Of a stretch of DNA of 39,806 nucleotides, positions 25,634 through 33,198 are shown in pieces. The stretch is from Myxococcales bacterium (GTDB taxonomy: Bacteria; Myxococcota_A; Polyangia; Polyangiales; Polyangiaceae): the NCBI GenBank assembly GCA_025355005.1, contig JANXLV010000104.1, positions 1 through 39,806 on the forward strand, read 5' to 3'. Every line of letters begins with the position of its first letter. Position 1 is the stretch's first letter. The notes beneath the pieces were generated by a model. That model searched no databases, was not told the DNA's origin, and was given only the letters and a program-made list of their open reading frames with translations. The translations under genes and the position numbers were made by a program.

Positions 25634-26388
25634 CAGAACACGGGCACGGTCCACGTCAGACCGGCGCGCACCTCGAACACGGCCTCGTCGTCGACGAAGC
25701 CGCCACGTAGCGCTGCGTCGAACGCGATGTTGTCGTTCGCCTCCCAGATCGCGCCGCCGAGCGCCGAATAGCGGGTCTCCGCCGCGAAATTGCGCTCCCA
25801 GAAGAGCTCCATGACAGGGCGTATTCGCCAGTCGATCGGGCCCTCCACGATCACGCCCGTGAAGAGATCGCGATCGTGTTTGTCGCGCGTGAGCTGAAAC
25901 ACGCCGTTGAGGTGGAGTGACCCATACTGGTTGCGGAACGACACGATGGTGCCCGTCGACGTGCCCACGCCGGGCTCGCGACCCACGGTGGGCATGAGGG
26001 CGCCCGCCTCGAGCGCGATGCTCGGCCCCGGTCTGCCTTGCAACATGCCGCGCCGCAGGAGGTTCTTCACGAAGAACTCTCCCTCATCGTGCGAGTAGCG
26101 CGAGACGCCGTCCGGTGTCGCGTGGCCGAGCGACAGCATGCCGCGTCCACCGAGGACGAGCTCCGTGTCCGTCGCGATCCCGTAGTTCAGGATGTATCGC
26201 GGCACGACGAGCGCGTGCTCGTGGTCCTCCTTGCGGTAGCCGGCCGGTCCGAACTCCAGCTCGAACTCGTGCAGGTCAGCCACATTTCCGTCCGTCCCGT
26301 CGAACGGCCGGTACGCCCACGCCTCCCCGCTCGCGCCGAGCACGAGGGCAAACGTGAGTGTGCCGAGGTGCACCGCCGCAAACCGCAT
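25633..26388 (-). CDS. Outer-membrane beta-barrel-like protein with signal peptide
   Basis: A protein of 251 aa from ATG 26388 (GTG 26394 is the alternative). The signal peptide is MRFAAVHLGTLTFALVLGAS with a likely cut after EAWA. The mature part has alternating beta-strand patterns with aromatic girdles (HEFELEFGPAGYR, YILNYGIATDTELVLGG, IRPVMELFWERNF) and ends VRAGLTWTVPVF with a C-terminal Phe, as in outer-membrane proteins. It resembles MetA/phenol-degradation-type or transporter-like barrels, but the family call is loose. It is divergent from rpsB; only about 240 bp separate the two starts. The small lipoprotein follows in the same direction. Confidence 0.7.
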   Translation of the reverse strand: MRFAAVHLGTLTFALVLGASGEAWAYRPFDGTDGNVADLHEFELEFGPAGYRKEDHEHALVVPRYILNYGIATDTELVLGGRGMLSLGHATPDGVSRYSHDEGEFFVKNLLRRGMLQGRPGPSIALEAGALMPTVGREPGVGTSTGTIVSFRNQYGSLHLNGVFQLTRDKHDRDLFTGVIVEGPIDWRIRPVMELFWERNFAAETRYSALGGAIWEANDNIAFDAALRGGFVDDEAVFEVRAGLTWTVPVF

Positions 26389-26421
26389 GGGCACGGGACT
26401 TTACCCGACGCCCGGCATCAC

Positions 26422-26449
26422 TTGACAGGGAAACGGAGCCGCCTAATGT
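26422..26449 (+). promoter_or_regulatory. Sigma-70-type promoter of rpsB-tsf
   Basis: TTGACA (26422-26427), a 16-bp spacer and TAATGT (26444-26449). The -35 is a perfect consensus and the -10 is good, exceptional in this GC-rich DNA. Transcription would start near 26456 and give a leader of about 175 nt before rpsB. Confidence 0.8.
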
Positions 26450-26560
26450 GCGCCTCCCGCTCTCGCCCATCCGTGGACGAGCGCAGGCGGCCCGAAGGAT
26501 TTCCGAAGGCCGAAATTCCCCACGTTTCCTCGCGCAAACGTCGTGTCCGGTGCGAACCCT

Positions 26561-26595
26561 CTCCAGGTCTGGAGGCGGCTCGTCGGCCCGATGAG
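26561..26595 (+). promoter_or_regulatory. Two hairpins in the rpsB leader (possible S2 autoregulatory RNA)
   Basis: CTCCA-GGTC-TGGAG (26561-26574) is a 5-bp stem with a 4-nt loop. CTCGTCG-GCC-CGATGAG (26579-26595) is a 7-bp stem with one G-T pair. They end about 35 nt before the rpsB start. rpsB leaders are known to bind S2 in several bacterial groups; that this one does is inferred. Confidence 0.4.
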
Positions 26596-26629
26596 GAGAC
26601 GGAGGCTCAACCGAAAAGGAACCGCGCAC

Positions 26630-27520
26630 ATGTCCAACACTGAATCCGTCGCGACGAACGCCCAAGGCGTTCGTGACATCTCCGGGGGTTTTCCCCTTCC
26701 GCTCAAGTCCCTCCTCGATGCGGGCGTCCACTTCGGTCATCAGACCAAGCGCTGGAACCCGAAGATGCGCAGCTACATCTACGGCGCGCGCAACGGCGTC
26801 CACATCATCGACCTCGACCAGACGGCGCGTCTCTTCGCACGCGCGTACCACTTCGTGCAGGAGACCGTCTCTCGCGGCGGCCACCTCCTCATGGTGGGCA
26901 CGAAGCGTCAGGCACAGGAGATCGTCGTCGAGGAGGCCTCGCGTTCGGGCTCTTCCTACGTCGTGAACCGCTGGCTCGGTGGCACGCTCACGAACTTCCG
27001 CACCATCAAGGGCGGACTCGAGCGCATGCGCACCCTCGAGCGCATGAAGGAAGACGGCACGTACCTGCAGCTCCCGAAGAAGGAGGTCTCGCGGCTCGAG
27101 AAGGAGCGCGAGCGCCTCGAGAAGTACCTCGGCGGCCTCAAGGGGCTGTCGGGTCTTCCGTCGGCCGTGTTCATCATCGACCCCGCGATGGAGACCATCG
27201 CCGTCGAAGAGGCGAAGAAGCTCCAGATCCCGATCATCGCGATCACGGACACGAACTGCGATCCGGACGTCATCGACTACGTGATCCCCGGCAACGACGA
27301 CGCGATCCGCTCCATCAAGCTGATCACGAACCGCCTCGGCGACGCGGCTCTCGAAGGCGCGCAGCGCCGCAAGGAGCACCAGGGTCGTGACGGTGGTGGT
27401 GGTGGTGGTGGTGGTCGTGACGCCAACGATGGCGGTCGCGGCGGCGCACCCCAGGCCGATGTGTACCAGCGCGGTCGTCCGCGCAACGACGTGCCGCCCC
27501 CCGAAGGCGCCCCCAACTGA
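26630..27520 (+). CDS. rpsB: 30S ribosomal protein S2 with Gly/Arg-rich C-terminal extension
   Basis: A protein of 296 aa. The core is standard S2: [73 protein letters not shown] and [30 protein letters not shown] 26630 has GGA 9 nt upstream. The N-terminus is about 25 residues longer than usual S2. After the normal end (about residue 240) there is an extra tail of about 45 residues with Gly8 and RGG-like pieces ([12 protein letters not shown]). tsf follows after 20 bp, the usual bacterial order. S2 joins the 30S subunit late and contacts S1. Confidence 0.97.
   Translation: MSNTESVATNAQGVRDISGGFPLPLKSLLDAGVHFGHQTKRWNPKMRSYIYGARNGVHIIDLDQTARLFARAYHFVQETVSRGGHLLMVGTKRQAQEIVVEEASRSGSSYVVNRWLGGTLTNFRTIKGGLERMRTLERMKEDGTYLQLPKKEVSRLEKERERLEKYLGGLKGLSGLPSAVFIIDPAMETIAVEEAKKLQIPIIAITDTNCDPDVIDYVIPGNDDAIRSIKLITNRLGDAALEGAQRRKEHQGRDGGGGGGGGRDANDGGRGGAPQADVYQRGRPRNDVPPPEGAPN
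27392..27415 (+). repeat. (GGT)8 trinucleotide run in rpsB
   Basis: Eight in-frame GGT codons encode the Gly8 run in the S2 tail. It is a perfect microsatellite and could slip without a frameshift. Confidence 0.85.
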
Positions 27521-27540
27521 TCGTAGAAGGCGAGAATCAC

Positions 27541-28458
27541 ATGGCCGACATATCTCTCTCGATGGTGAAGGAGCTCCGTGAGCGCACTCATGCAGGCATG
27601 AGCGCGTGCAAAGAAGCTCTGGGTGAGGCAGCTGGCGACCTGGACAAGGCCGTCGAGATCCTCATGAAGAAGGGCACGATCAAGGCCGCGGACCGCGCGG
27701 GCAAGGTCGCGACCGAGGGTGAGGTCCGCGCGTGGATCTCTCCCGACAAGAAGCGTGGCGTCGTCCTCGAGGTCAACTGCCAGACGGACTTCGTCTCGCG
27801 TGGCGACGAGTTCAAGGCGTTCGTGGGCAAGGTCCTCGAGGTCGCAAGCACCCTGAAGAAGGGTGACGATCTCCTGAAGGCCAAGCTCGGCGCTGAGACC
27901 GTGGACGAAGCTCGCACGGCCGTCATCGCGAAGACCGGGGAGAACACGGTCGTTCGTCGCTTCGACACCATCGAAGGCGGCGTCGTCCAGTCTTACGTCC
28001 ACATGGGCGGCAAGATCGGCGTGCTCCTCGCGGCAGACGCACCGAACGCGGACGCCGCGACCAACGCGGACTTCATCGCGTTCCTCGACAACTGCTCCAT
28101 GCAGATCGCCGCGATGGGGCCGCTCGTCGTCGACAAGAGCAACGTGGCTGCTGCCGACATCGACAAGCAGAAGGAGATCTACAAGGCGCAGCTCAAGGAA
28201 GAGGGCAAGCCCGAGGCCGCATGGCCGAAGATCATCGAGGGCAAGGTCGCCAAGTGGTTCACCGAGGTCACGCTCCTCGGCCAGGACAACGTCTGGGCGC
28301 CGGGCGAAGGCTCGATCGACAAGCTCCGTCAGGAGCTCGGCAAGAAGCTCGGTGGTGAGGTGAAGTTCCTCTCCTTCGTGCGCTTCGAGCTCGGCGCAGG
28401 CATCGAGAAGAAGACCGATGACCTCGCGGCTGAAGTCGCCAAGCTCACCGGCGGTTGA
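27541..28458 (+). CDS. tsf: Translation elongation factor Ts
   Basis: A protein of 305 aa, the nucleotide exchange factor for EF-Tu. The N-terminal UBA-like domain (MVKELRERTHAGMSACKEAL) and the EF-Tu contact block VNCQTDFVSRGDEF are typical. The core continues with VVQSYVHMGGKIGVLL and the C-terminal SFVRFELGAGIEKK. ATG 27541 is 20 bp after rpsB, and both are read from the same promoter. A strong hairpin with a GAAA loop follows 20 bp after the stop. Length and motifs are normal. Confidence 0.98.
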   Translation: MADISLSMVKELRERTHAGMSACKEALGEAAGDLDKAVEILMKKGTIKAADRAGKVATEGEVRAWISPDKKRGVVLEVNCQTDFVSRGDEFKAFVGKVLEVASTLKKGDDLLKAKLGAETVDEARTAVIAKTGENTVVRRFDTIEGGVVQSYVHMGGKIGVLLAADAPNADAATNADFIAFLDNCSMQIAAMGPLVVDKSNVAAADIDKQKEIYKAQLKEEGKPEAAWPKIIEGKVAKWFTEVTLLGQDNVWAPGEGSIDKLRQELGKKLGGEVKFLSFVRFELGAGIEKKTDDLAAEVAKLTGG

Positions 28459-28478
28459 AAAGCGTTCATTCGCTGCAT

Positions 28479-28511
28479 AGAGGAGGGGCCGAAAGGTCCC
28501 TCTTCTGCTTT
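28479..28511 (+). terminator. Rho-independent-type terminator of rpsB-tsf
   Basis: A 12-bp stem (28479-28490 with 28495-28506, two G-T pairs) closed by a GAAA tetraloop, followed by GCTTT. The stem is strong, the T-run short. It lies 20 bp after tsf and just before the deacetylase gene. Confidence 0.75.
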
Positions 28512-28521
28512 AAGAGGTGTG

Positions 28522-29508
28522 ATGTTCGGACGGCGCGCAAAAGGGACTCGGTATCTCTTCAGCCTCAGCGTCGATCTCGACGAGATCCCGAACTACTTCA
28601 AGATCCACGGGCTCACGGCGCCCGACGGCGCGGCCACGGCGGTCTATGACATCGCGCTCGATCGCCTGAAGGGACTCGCGAAGGGCCTTGGCGTGCCGCT
28701 GACGATGTTCACGGTCGCGTCGGACCTTGAGCGCCCCGAGGCTGCTGCGAAGCTGCGTGCGTGTCGCGAGGCGGGCTTCGAGATCGCCAATCACTCGCTC
28801 GACCATCGCTACGATCTCACGCGCCTCACGCGCGACGACATGCGCGCGCAGATCAAGGGCGGCGCCGACGCGATCGAGCGCGCCGTTGGCGAGCGTCCCG
28901 TCGGCTTCCGCGCGCCCGGCTACACCATCAACGACGACGTGTTTCGCGTGCTCGCGGAGGAGGGCATCGAATACGACTCCTCCGTCTTTCCGTGCCCTGC
29001 GTACTTCGCCGCAAAAACGGCCGCGATCTCGATGATTGCAGCGCGCGGTCGCACCAGTCAGAGCGTCGTCGACACGCCGTTCGTGCTGCTCGCGCCGACG
29101 CAGCCGTACAAGACCGGTACGCCGTACTACACGCGCGGAGGCGGGATGCTGGAGCTGCCCGTGCAGGTGACGCGCGGACCGAAGCTCCCGTTCATCGGCA
29201 CCAGCGTGACCGCGGCTGGCCCACGCGGCGCGCGCGCGCTCGCGCGGATGTGCAAAGGCCTGACGTTCGTGAACCTGGAGCTCCACGGCATCGACGTGCT
29301 GGATGCGAGCGACGGGCTCGAGGACCTCCGCGCGTACCAGATGGACGTTCGCATCCCCAAGCAGCGCAAGATCGATGCGATCACCGAGGCGTGTCGCGCG
29401 TTCCTGGACGACGGGTACGCGCCCGTCACCATGCGCGAAGCCGCAGACCACTACACGAAGCTCTACAAGATGGTACCGACGGCGGGCGGCTCGCGTCTCT
29501 TCGCGTAG
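28522..29508 (+). CDS. NodB-type polysaccharide deacetylase
   Basis: A protein of 328 aa of carbohydrate esterase family 4. Motif 1 is FSLSVDLDE (catalytic-base Asp), motif 2 is HSLDH (metal-binding His91 and His95) and motif 3 is VGFRAPGYT. A later LELHGIDV block is also typical. These enzymes remove N-acetyl groups from peptidoglycan or exopolysaccharide. There is no signal peptide, so it may act in the cytoplasm or on lipid-linked sugars. The layout resembles the PuuE/DUF3473-like sub-group linked to exopolysaccharide genes. ATG 28522 has AAGAGG upstream at a short spacing; GTG 28519 is the alternative. Its last 46 nt overlap the end of the opposite-strand DUF4190 gene. Confidence 0.88.
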   Translation: MFGRRAKGTRYLFSLSVDLDEIPNYFKIHGLTAPDGAATAVYDIALDRLKGLAKGLGVPLTMFTVASDLERPEAAAKLRACREAGFEIANHSLDHRYDLTRLTRDDMRAQIKGGADAIERAVGERPVGFRAPGYTINDDVFRVLAEEGIEYDSSVFPCPAYFAAKTAAISMIAARGRTSQSVVDTPFVLLAPTQPYKTGTPYYTRGGGMLELPVQVTRGPKLPFIGTSVTAAGPRGARALARMCKGLTFVNLELHGIDVLDASDGLEDLRAYQMDVRIPKQRKIDAITEACRAFLDDGYAPVTMREAADHYTKLYKMVPTAGGSRLFA

Positions 29509-30263
29509 GTCCCTTCGACGAACTGCTTGAGCACGGGTGCCATGTCGCCGGGGGTCTCTTCATCCCACTCGGCGGTGCCGATCGCATCCACGGCGCGCTG
29601 GCGTGAGTCCAGCTTGAAGAAGAACGGAACGCTGTCCATGGTGCAGCCGAACGAGCCGAGCTCCGCGCCGTAGTCGTCGATGTCTACGACGAAGAGAAGC
29701 GCACCGGAGAGCGCGACCTGCATCCGCGGATCGGGAAGGCTTGCCTCGAACTTGCGCGAGGGCGCGGCCCACGTCGCCCGGGTCACGACGACGAGTGTCT
29801 TCTTCTCGGCCGTCGCGCGCTTCTGCGCGTCTGTGAGCTGCATGCGGAGCGGGCGCTGATCGCCGCTGCCTGCGCGCATGACCTCGAGGATCCCGTAGTC
29901 GGCCTTCTCCGAGGGCGTGTCGCGCGCTGGCTGCGTGGCCGCGAGCGAGACGTTGCTGCTCCCCGAATGCTCGGGCGGGGTCATGAGGAATGCGGCGCCT
30001 GCGACGAAGAAGAAGATCACGTTCAGGAAGGTGCCGAACGCTCCGAGTATGGCGCCGGCGGTCGCCATGCCGGAGCCGATGCTGCGACCGCGCGACGCGT
30101 CGATGTCCTTCTGCGCGAGGCTGCCCAGGATCATCGCAGGGATTCCGGTGAAGAGCCCGGCGCATGTCATGCTGAGCATGCCGAACACGAGGGACGCGAC
30201 GGCCTTTCCGTCGTTGGTGACGGGGCCTCGCGGTGGCTCGCGGTTGGGACGGAATCCCTGCAT
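29463..30263 (-). CDS. DUF4190 membrane protein with a Cys-less thioredoxin-like C-terminal domain
   Basis: A protein of 266 aa. Residues about 18-95 are a DUF4190-type two-helix membrane unit (AVASLVFGMLSMTCAGLFTGIPAMILGSLA, then GSGMATAGAILGAFGTFLNVIFFFVAGAAFLM). The C-terminal part resembles a thioredoxin fold: KKTLVVVTRATWAAPSRKFEA, LLFVVDIDDY, TMDSVPFFFKLD. The active-site position WCxxC reads WAAPS, so both redox Cys are absent. A binding role rather than a redox role is inferred. ATG 30263 follows a GGGAAGG with almost no spacing. The 3' end overlaps the convergent deacetylase by 46 nt. Confidence 0.7.
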   Translation of the reverse strand: MQGFRPNREPPRGPVTNDGKAVASLVFGMLSMTCAGLFTGIPAMILGSLAQKDIDASRGRSIGSGMATAGAILGAFGTFLNVIFFFVAGAAFLMTPPEHSGSSNVSLAATQPARDTPSEKADYGILEVMRAGSGDQRPLRMQLTDAQKRATAEKKTLVVVTRATWAAPSRKFEASLPDPRMQVALSGALLFVVDIDDYGAELGSFGCTMDSVPFFFKLDSRQRAVDAIGTAEWDEETPGDMAPVLKQFVEGTYAKRREPPAVGTIL

Positions 30264-30388
30264 CCTTCCCCAAGCATAGCCCCACTTGTCACCTCGCGCC
30301 CGCCCCGGGCAGGCAACTTTTTTGGGCGACCTGGCAAAAAAAATCACGGGGCCCGACGAAACGGAGGTTCTTCGGCCATACTGGGTAA
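30264..30388. other. Divergent intergenic region before the ECF sigma operon
   Basis: This 125-bp stretch is unusually AT-rich in places: T6 at about 30318-30323 and A8 at about 30336-30343. GGCAACTT (30312-30319) resembles an ECF-type -35, but no convincing -10 follows. It must hold the promoters of the DUF4190 gene and the sigma operon. Confidence 0.4.
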
Positions 30389-31078
30389 GTGGCACTGACC
30401 GGCATCGATAGTGGAGCTCATCACCTGTTCGTCCCGGTCCTCCCCGCAGAGCCGGAGCCCGAATCGGCGCCCGCGCTCGCGCACGTGGACCCACATAGAG
30501 CGCCGGTCACACCGCGCCCGAGCGCGTCGAGCGCGTCGAGCGCCGCGGATCTGCGGCTCACCGGGATAGTCCGCCAGCACTACGCGTTCCTCTGGCGCTC
30601 GCTCCGTCGTCTCGGCGTGCTCGAGGCGGACGCGGACGATGCTGCGCAGCGCGTCCTGCAGGTCGTCGCACGGCGACTCGGCGACATCGAGCCGCGCGCG
30701 GAGAAGAGCTTCATGTTCCAGACCGCGCTGCGAGTCGCCGCAGATCTCCGCCGGGCGAAGGGACGTGCGCGGACGGTCGCGGACGAGGACACGCTGGAGC
30801 GCGCGATCTCCGATCGCCCGACGCCAGAGGAGGTCCTGAATCGCAAGCAGGCGCGAGCCGAGCTCGACATCATCCTCGATCAGCTCGCGCTGGATCTCCG
30901 GGCGGTGTTCGTACTGTTCGAGCTCGAAGAGTTGAGCACGAACGAGATCGCGGGGCTCCTGGGCATTCCTGCGGGCACCGTGAGCTCGCGTCTGCACCGA
31001 GCGCGCGAAGAGTTCCAGACGCTGTGCGCGAAGGCGCGCGCGTCGAGGGCGAACAGCCCCCAGGGGAGGCGACAATGA
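30389..31078 (+). CDS. ECF-type RNA polymerase sigma factor
   Basis: A protein of 229 aa from GTG 30389. After a Pro/Ala-rich N-terminal extension of about 55 residues, region 2 is at about 58-120 (LTGIVRQHYAFLWRSLRRLG, DADDAAQRVLQVVARRL, FMFQTALRVAADLRR). Region 4 is at about 165-215 (LDLRAVFVLFELEELSTNEIAGLLGIPAGTVSSRLHRAREEF), a clear sigma-70 helix-turn-helix. Its stop overlaps the next start as ATGA, and that next gene encodes a membrane protein in the usual anti-sigma position. The N-terminal extension is unusual for ECF sigmas and may be a binding region. Target promoters are unknown. Confidence 0.88.
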   Translation: MALTGIDSGAHHLFVPVLPAEPEPESAPALAHVDPHRAPVTPRPSASSASSAADLRLTGIVRQHYAFLWRSLRRLGVLEADADDAAQRVLQVVARRLGDIEPRAEKSFMFQTALRVAADLRRAKGRARTVADEDTLERAISDRPTPEEVLNRKQARAELDIILDQLALDLRAVFVLFELEELSTNEIAGLLGIPAGTVSSRLHRAREEFQTLCAKARASRANSPQGRRQ

Positions 31079-31947
31079 GCGATCCGGTACGGCTGCTTTC
31101 AGGCGCGTCCGATCGCGTCGACTCGATCACGAGCCGCGAACGCGAGCTGCTCGTTTCGGCGCGTCACGATCAGGCGCCGCTGGATGCCGAGGAGCGCGCG
31201 CTGGCGGCGCTCGGCATCGGCGTCGGCGTCGCTGCGTCCACCACCGGAGCCACCACCGCAACCACCACCGCGTCGTCGTTCGCGCCAGCGGGTGCGTCCG
31301 TGGCAAACGGCGCGCTGAAGATCACCGGGCTCGCGTTCGCGAAGTGGATCGGGATTGGCGTCGTTGCGATCGCGGCAGCCGCCGGCACGTACGAGGTCGT
31401 TGCCAGCAACGCACCTGCCGAACCCCGCACAAGGACGATGGGCGCCGTAGCCAGCCCGCCGGAGCAGGAGCGCGCGATCTCCGCGCCAGCAACGCAAGCC
31501 ATCCAGGCGCGCGCACCCGAGACCCCGCAAGCGCTGGAGCTCGGCCAGGAGCAGGCAGAGGAGCCGGCCAAGGACGAGCCTCACGCCATCAGGGCGCCTC
31601 CGGACCGTGAGGGCGCTCCGTCCAACGTCGCCAACGTGGCAGGCAACGGCGCTGGCACCGTACAAGGGGGTGAGCTTGCGGGAGAGCTCGCGCTCCTGGA
31701 TCAGGCGCGCGGTTCGCTGGCGCGGCGCGATGCCACGGCGGCAACGGCGGCGCTCGACATGTACGCGCGAAAGTATCCGAACGGCACGATGCGGGAGGAG
31801 GCGACGGTCGCCCGGATCGAGGCGCTGTTGCTCGGTGGGCAATCGGCCGCCGCGGCGACCCAGGCCGAGCAGTTCCTGCGCGAGCACCCCGCCAGCACGA
31901 ACACGAAGCGCGTGCGACAGCTGAAGAAGCGCGCAACGGCAGAGTGA
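31075..31947 (+). CDS. Membrane protein coupled to ECF sigma (putative anti-sigma or sensor)
   Basis: A protein of 290 aa, starting at ATG 31075 inside the stop of the sigma gene, with GGGGAGG upstream. Residues 1-85 are soluble (SITSRERELLVSARHDQAPLDAEERALAAL, then a Thr/Ala-rich stretch). A membrane helix spans about 91-110 (IGIGVVAIAAAAGTYEVVA). After it come a Pro/Glu-rich linker and a TPR-like pair at the end (ALLDQARGSLARRDATAATAALDMYARKYP, AEQFLREHP). The order cytoplasmic segment, helix, periplasmic tail and the coupling to a sigma gene suggest an anti-sigma, but no zinc-binding HxxxCxxC motif is seen. It is the same gene arrangement found with many myxobacterial ECF sigmas. Confidence 0.7.
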   Translation: MSDPVRLLSGASDRVDSITSRERELLVSARHDQAPLDAEERALAALGIGVGVAASTTGATTATTTASSFAPAGASVANGALKITGLAFAKWIGIGVVAIAAAAGTYEVVASNAPAEPRTRTMGAVASPPEQERAISAPATQAIQARAPETPQALELGQEQAEEPAKDEPHAIRAPPDREGAPSNVANVAGNGAGTVQGGELAGELALLDQARGSLARRDATAATAALDMYARKYPNGTMREEATVARIEALLLGGQSAAAATQAEQFLREHPASTNTKRVRQLKKRATAE

Positions 31948-31988
31948 CCCGCAGCTTGCCGCGCGGAGAGCCCTGAGCAACTAGAGCA

Positions 31989-32810
31989 CTAGACGCGCTT
32001 GTCGGAGACGCGGCCGATGTTCTTCACGTCCACGCCGGAGCGCTTGATGAAGTCCCTGGCCGCATCGCTGTCGCCCGCCATCAGCTCGTCGGGAGTTCCG
32101 CGCGCGACGATCTGGCCCTTGATGAGCAAGATGGCTTGATGCGCGATGCGGAAGCAGCTTGCGATGTCGTGCGAGATGACCACGCTCGTGACGCCGAATC
32201 GCTCTCGCGTCTCCTCGATGAGATCATCCACCATGCGACTAGTGAGCGGGTCGAGGCCGCTGGTCGGCTCGTCGTAGACCAGGATCGGCGGCTGCAGCAT
32301 CAGCGCACGCGCGAGCCCGACGCGCTTGCGCATACCGCCCGACAGCTCGGCGGGGAACTTCTTCAGCACCGAATCGTCGAGGCCCAGGATGCGGAGCGTG
32401 TCCATCACCTTGGCGTCGATCTCCTTCCGCTTCATGCTCGAATGCTCGACGAGCGGGAACGCCACGTTCTCGAGCACGGACGCAGAGTCGAGCAGGGCGG
32501 CGTACTGGTACACCATCCCGAGCTTCTTCCGGACGCGATTGAGCTCGCGCTCGGGCAGGCCCGCGATGTTCTCGCCCTCGATGTAGAGCTCGCCGCTGGT
32601 GGGCTGCTCGAGGGCCACGATGAGCCGCAAGAGCGTGGTCTTTCCGGCGCCTGACCCGCCGATGATGACCGTGGTCTCGCCCTTCCTGGCGATGAGGTCG
32701 ATGCCGCGCAAGACCTCGTGCTCGCCGTCGTACGACTTCCGCACCTTGCGAAGGACGACGGTGTCGTTCGGTTCGATGGGTGGGGAAGGGGGCGTGGGCG
32801 GGGCTGCCAT
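31989..32810 (-). CDS. MlaF-like ABC transporter ATP-binding protein
   Basis: A protein of 273 aa with all ABC ATPase motifs: Walker A GGSGAGKTT, Q-loop YQYAALLDSASV, signature LSGGMRKRVGLARAL, Walker B ILVYDEPTSGLDP and switch His in VVISHDIASC. The N-terminus VVLRKVRKSYDGEHEVLRGIDL and the segment FRIAHQAILLIKGQIVARGTPDEL are like MlaF, the ATPase of the lipid-asymmetry system, or its plastid counterpart TGD3. The permease (MlaE) and MCE protein (MlaD) are not next to it, so it must partner with products from elsewhere. AGGA sits 6 nt before ATG 32810. It is divergent from an operon with an LpxL-type acyltransferase. Confidence 0.85.
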   Translation of the reverse strand: MAAPPTPPSPPIEPNDTVVLRKVRKSYDGEHEVLRGIDLIARKGETTVIIGGSGAGKTTLLRLIVALEQPTSGELYIEGENIAGLPERELNRVRKKLGMVYQYAALLDSASVLENVAFPLVEHSSMKRKEIDAKVMDTLRILGLDDSVLKKFPAELSGGMRKRVGLARALMLQPPILVYDEPTSGLDPLTSRMVDDLIEETRERFGVTSVVISHDIASCFRIAHQAILLIKGQIVARGTPDELMAGDSDAARDFIKRSGVDVKNIGRVSDKRV

Positions 32811-32910
32811 GCGCGTTCCTGGCCTTAGCACACGTGGGAACCGAGGGGCGCGGCGTGGGCGGTGACGTTTTCGGCTTGTGTCCCGAAAAAACGAGGGCGA
32901 TAAAGACGTC

Positions 32911-33198
32911 ATGACGCGTGAAGAGCTCGACCTCGTTTTGAAGACGCTGCAACTCAAGGCCGACAAGGACGGCACGATCACCCTGCCTGACGACGCCAGC
33001 GCGACGATGTACGTCGCCCACGACGGCGCGGGCCTCTCCGTGTCGAAAATCGCGAGCATCAGGCAAGAGGGCGACATGCTCATCCTGAAGACCCAGAAGA
33101 AGGAGGTCTTCGTGATCGCCCGGTCCGACGTGTACGCCGTCGCCGCCGAGGGCGCTGCTGGTGGTAGCCCCGCGCGCAGGCCGGCCGGCTTCGCCTGA
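32911..33198 (+). CDS. Small protein of unknown family, first gene of the acyltransferase operon
   Basis: A protein of 95 aa that I do not recognise, from ATG 32911 (GTG 32878 would add 11 residues). It has a short helix (MTREELDLVLKTLQLKADKD) and then a compact beta-rich core (DGTITLPDDASATMYVAH, KIASIRQEGDMLILKTQKKEVFVIA). It ends in an Ala/Gly/Arg tail. No signal peptide or membrane helix. Its TGA shares a base with the ATG of the acyltransferase (TGATG). Coupled translation suggests a partner or regulator of that enzyme; this is only inferred from position. Confidence 0.6.
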   Translation: MTREELDLVLKTLQLKADKDGTITLPDDASATMYVAHDGAGLSVSKIASIRQEGDMLILKTQKKEVFVIARSDVYAVAAEGAAGGSPARRPAGFA

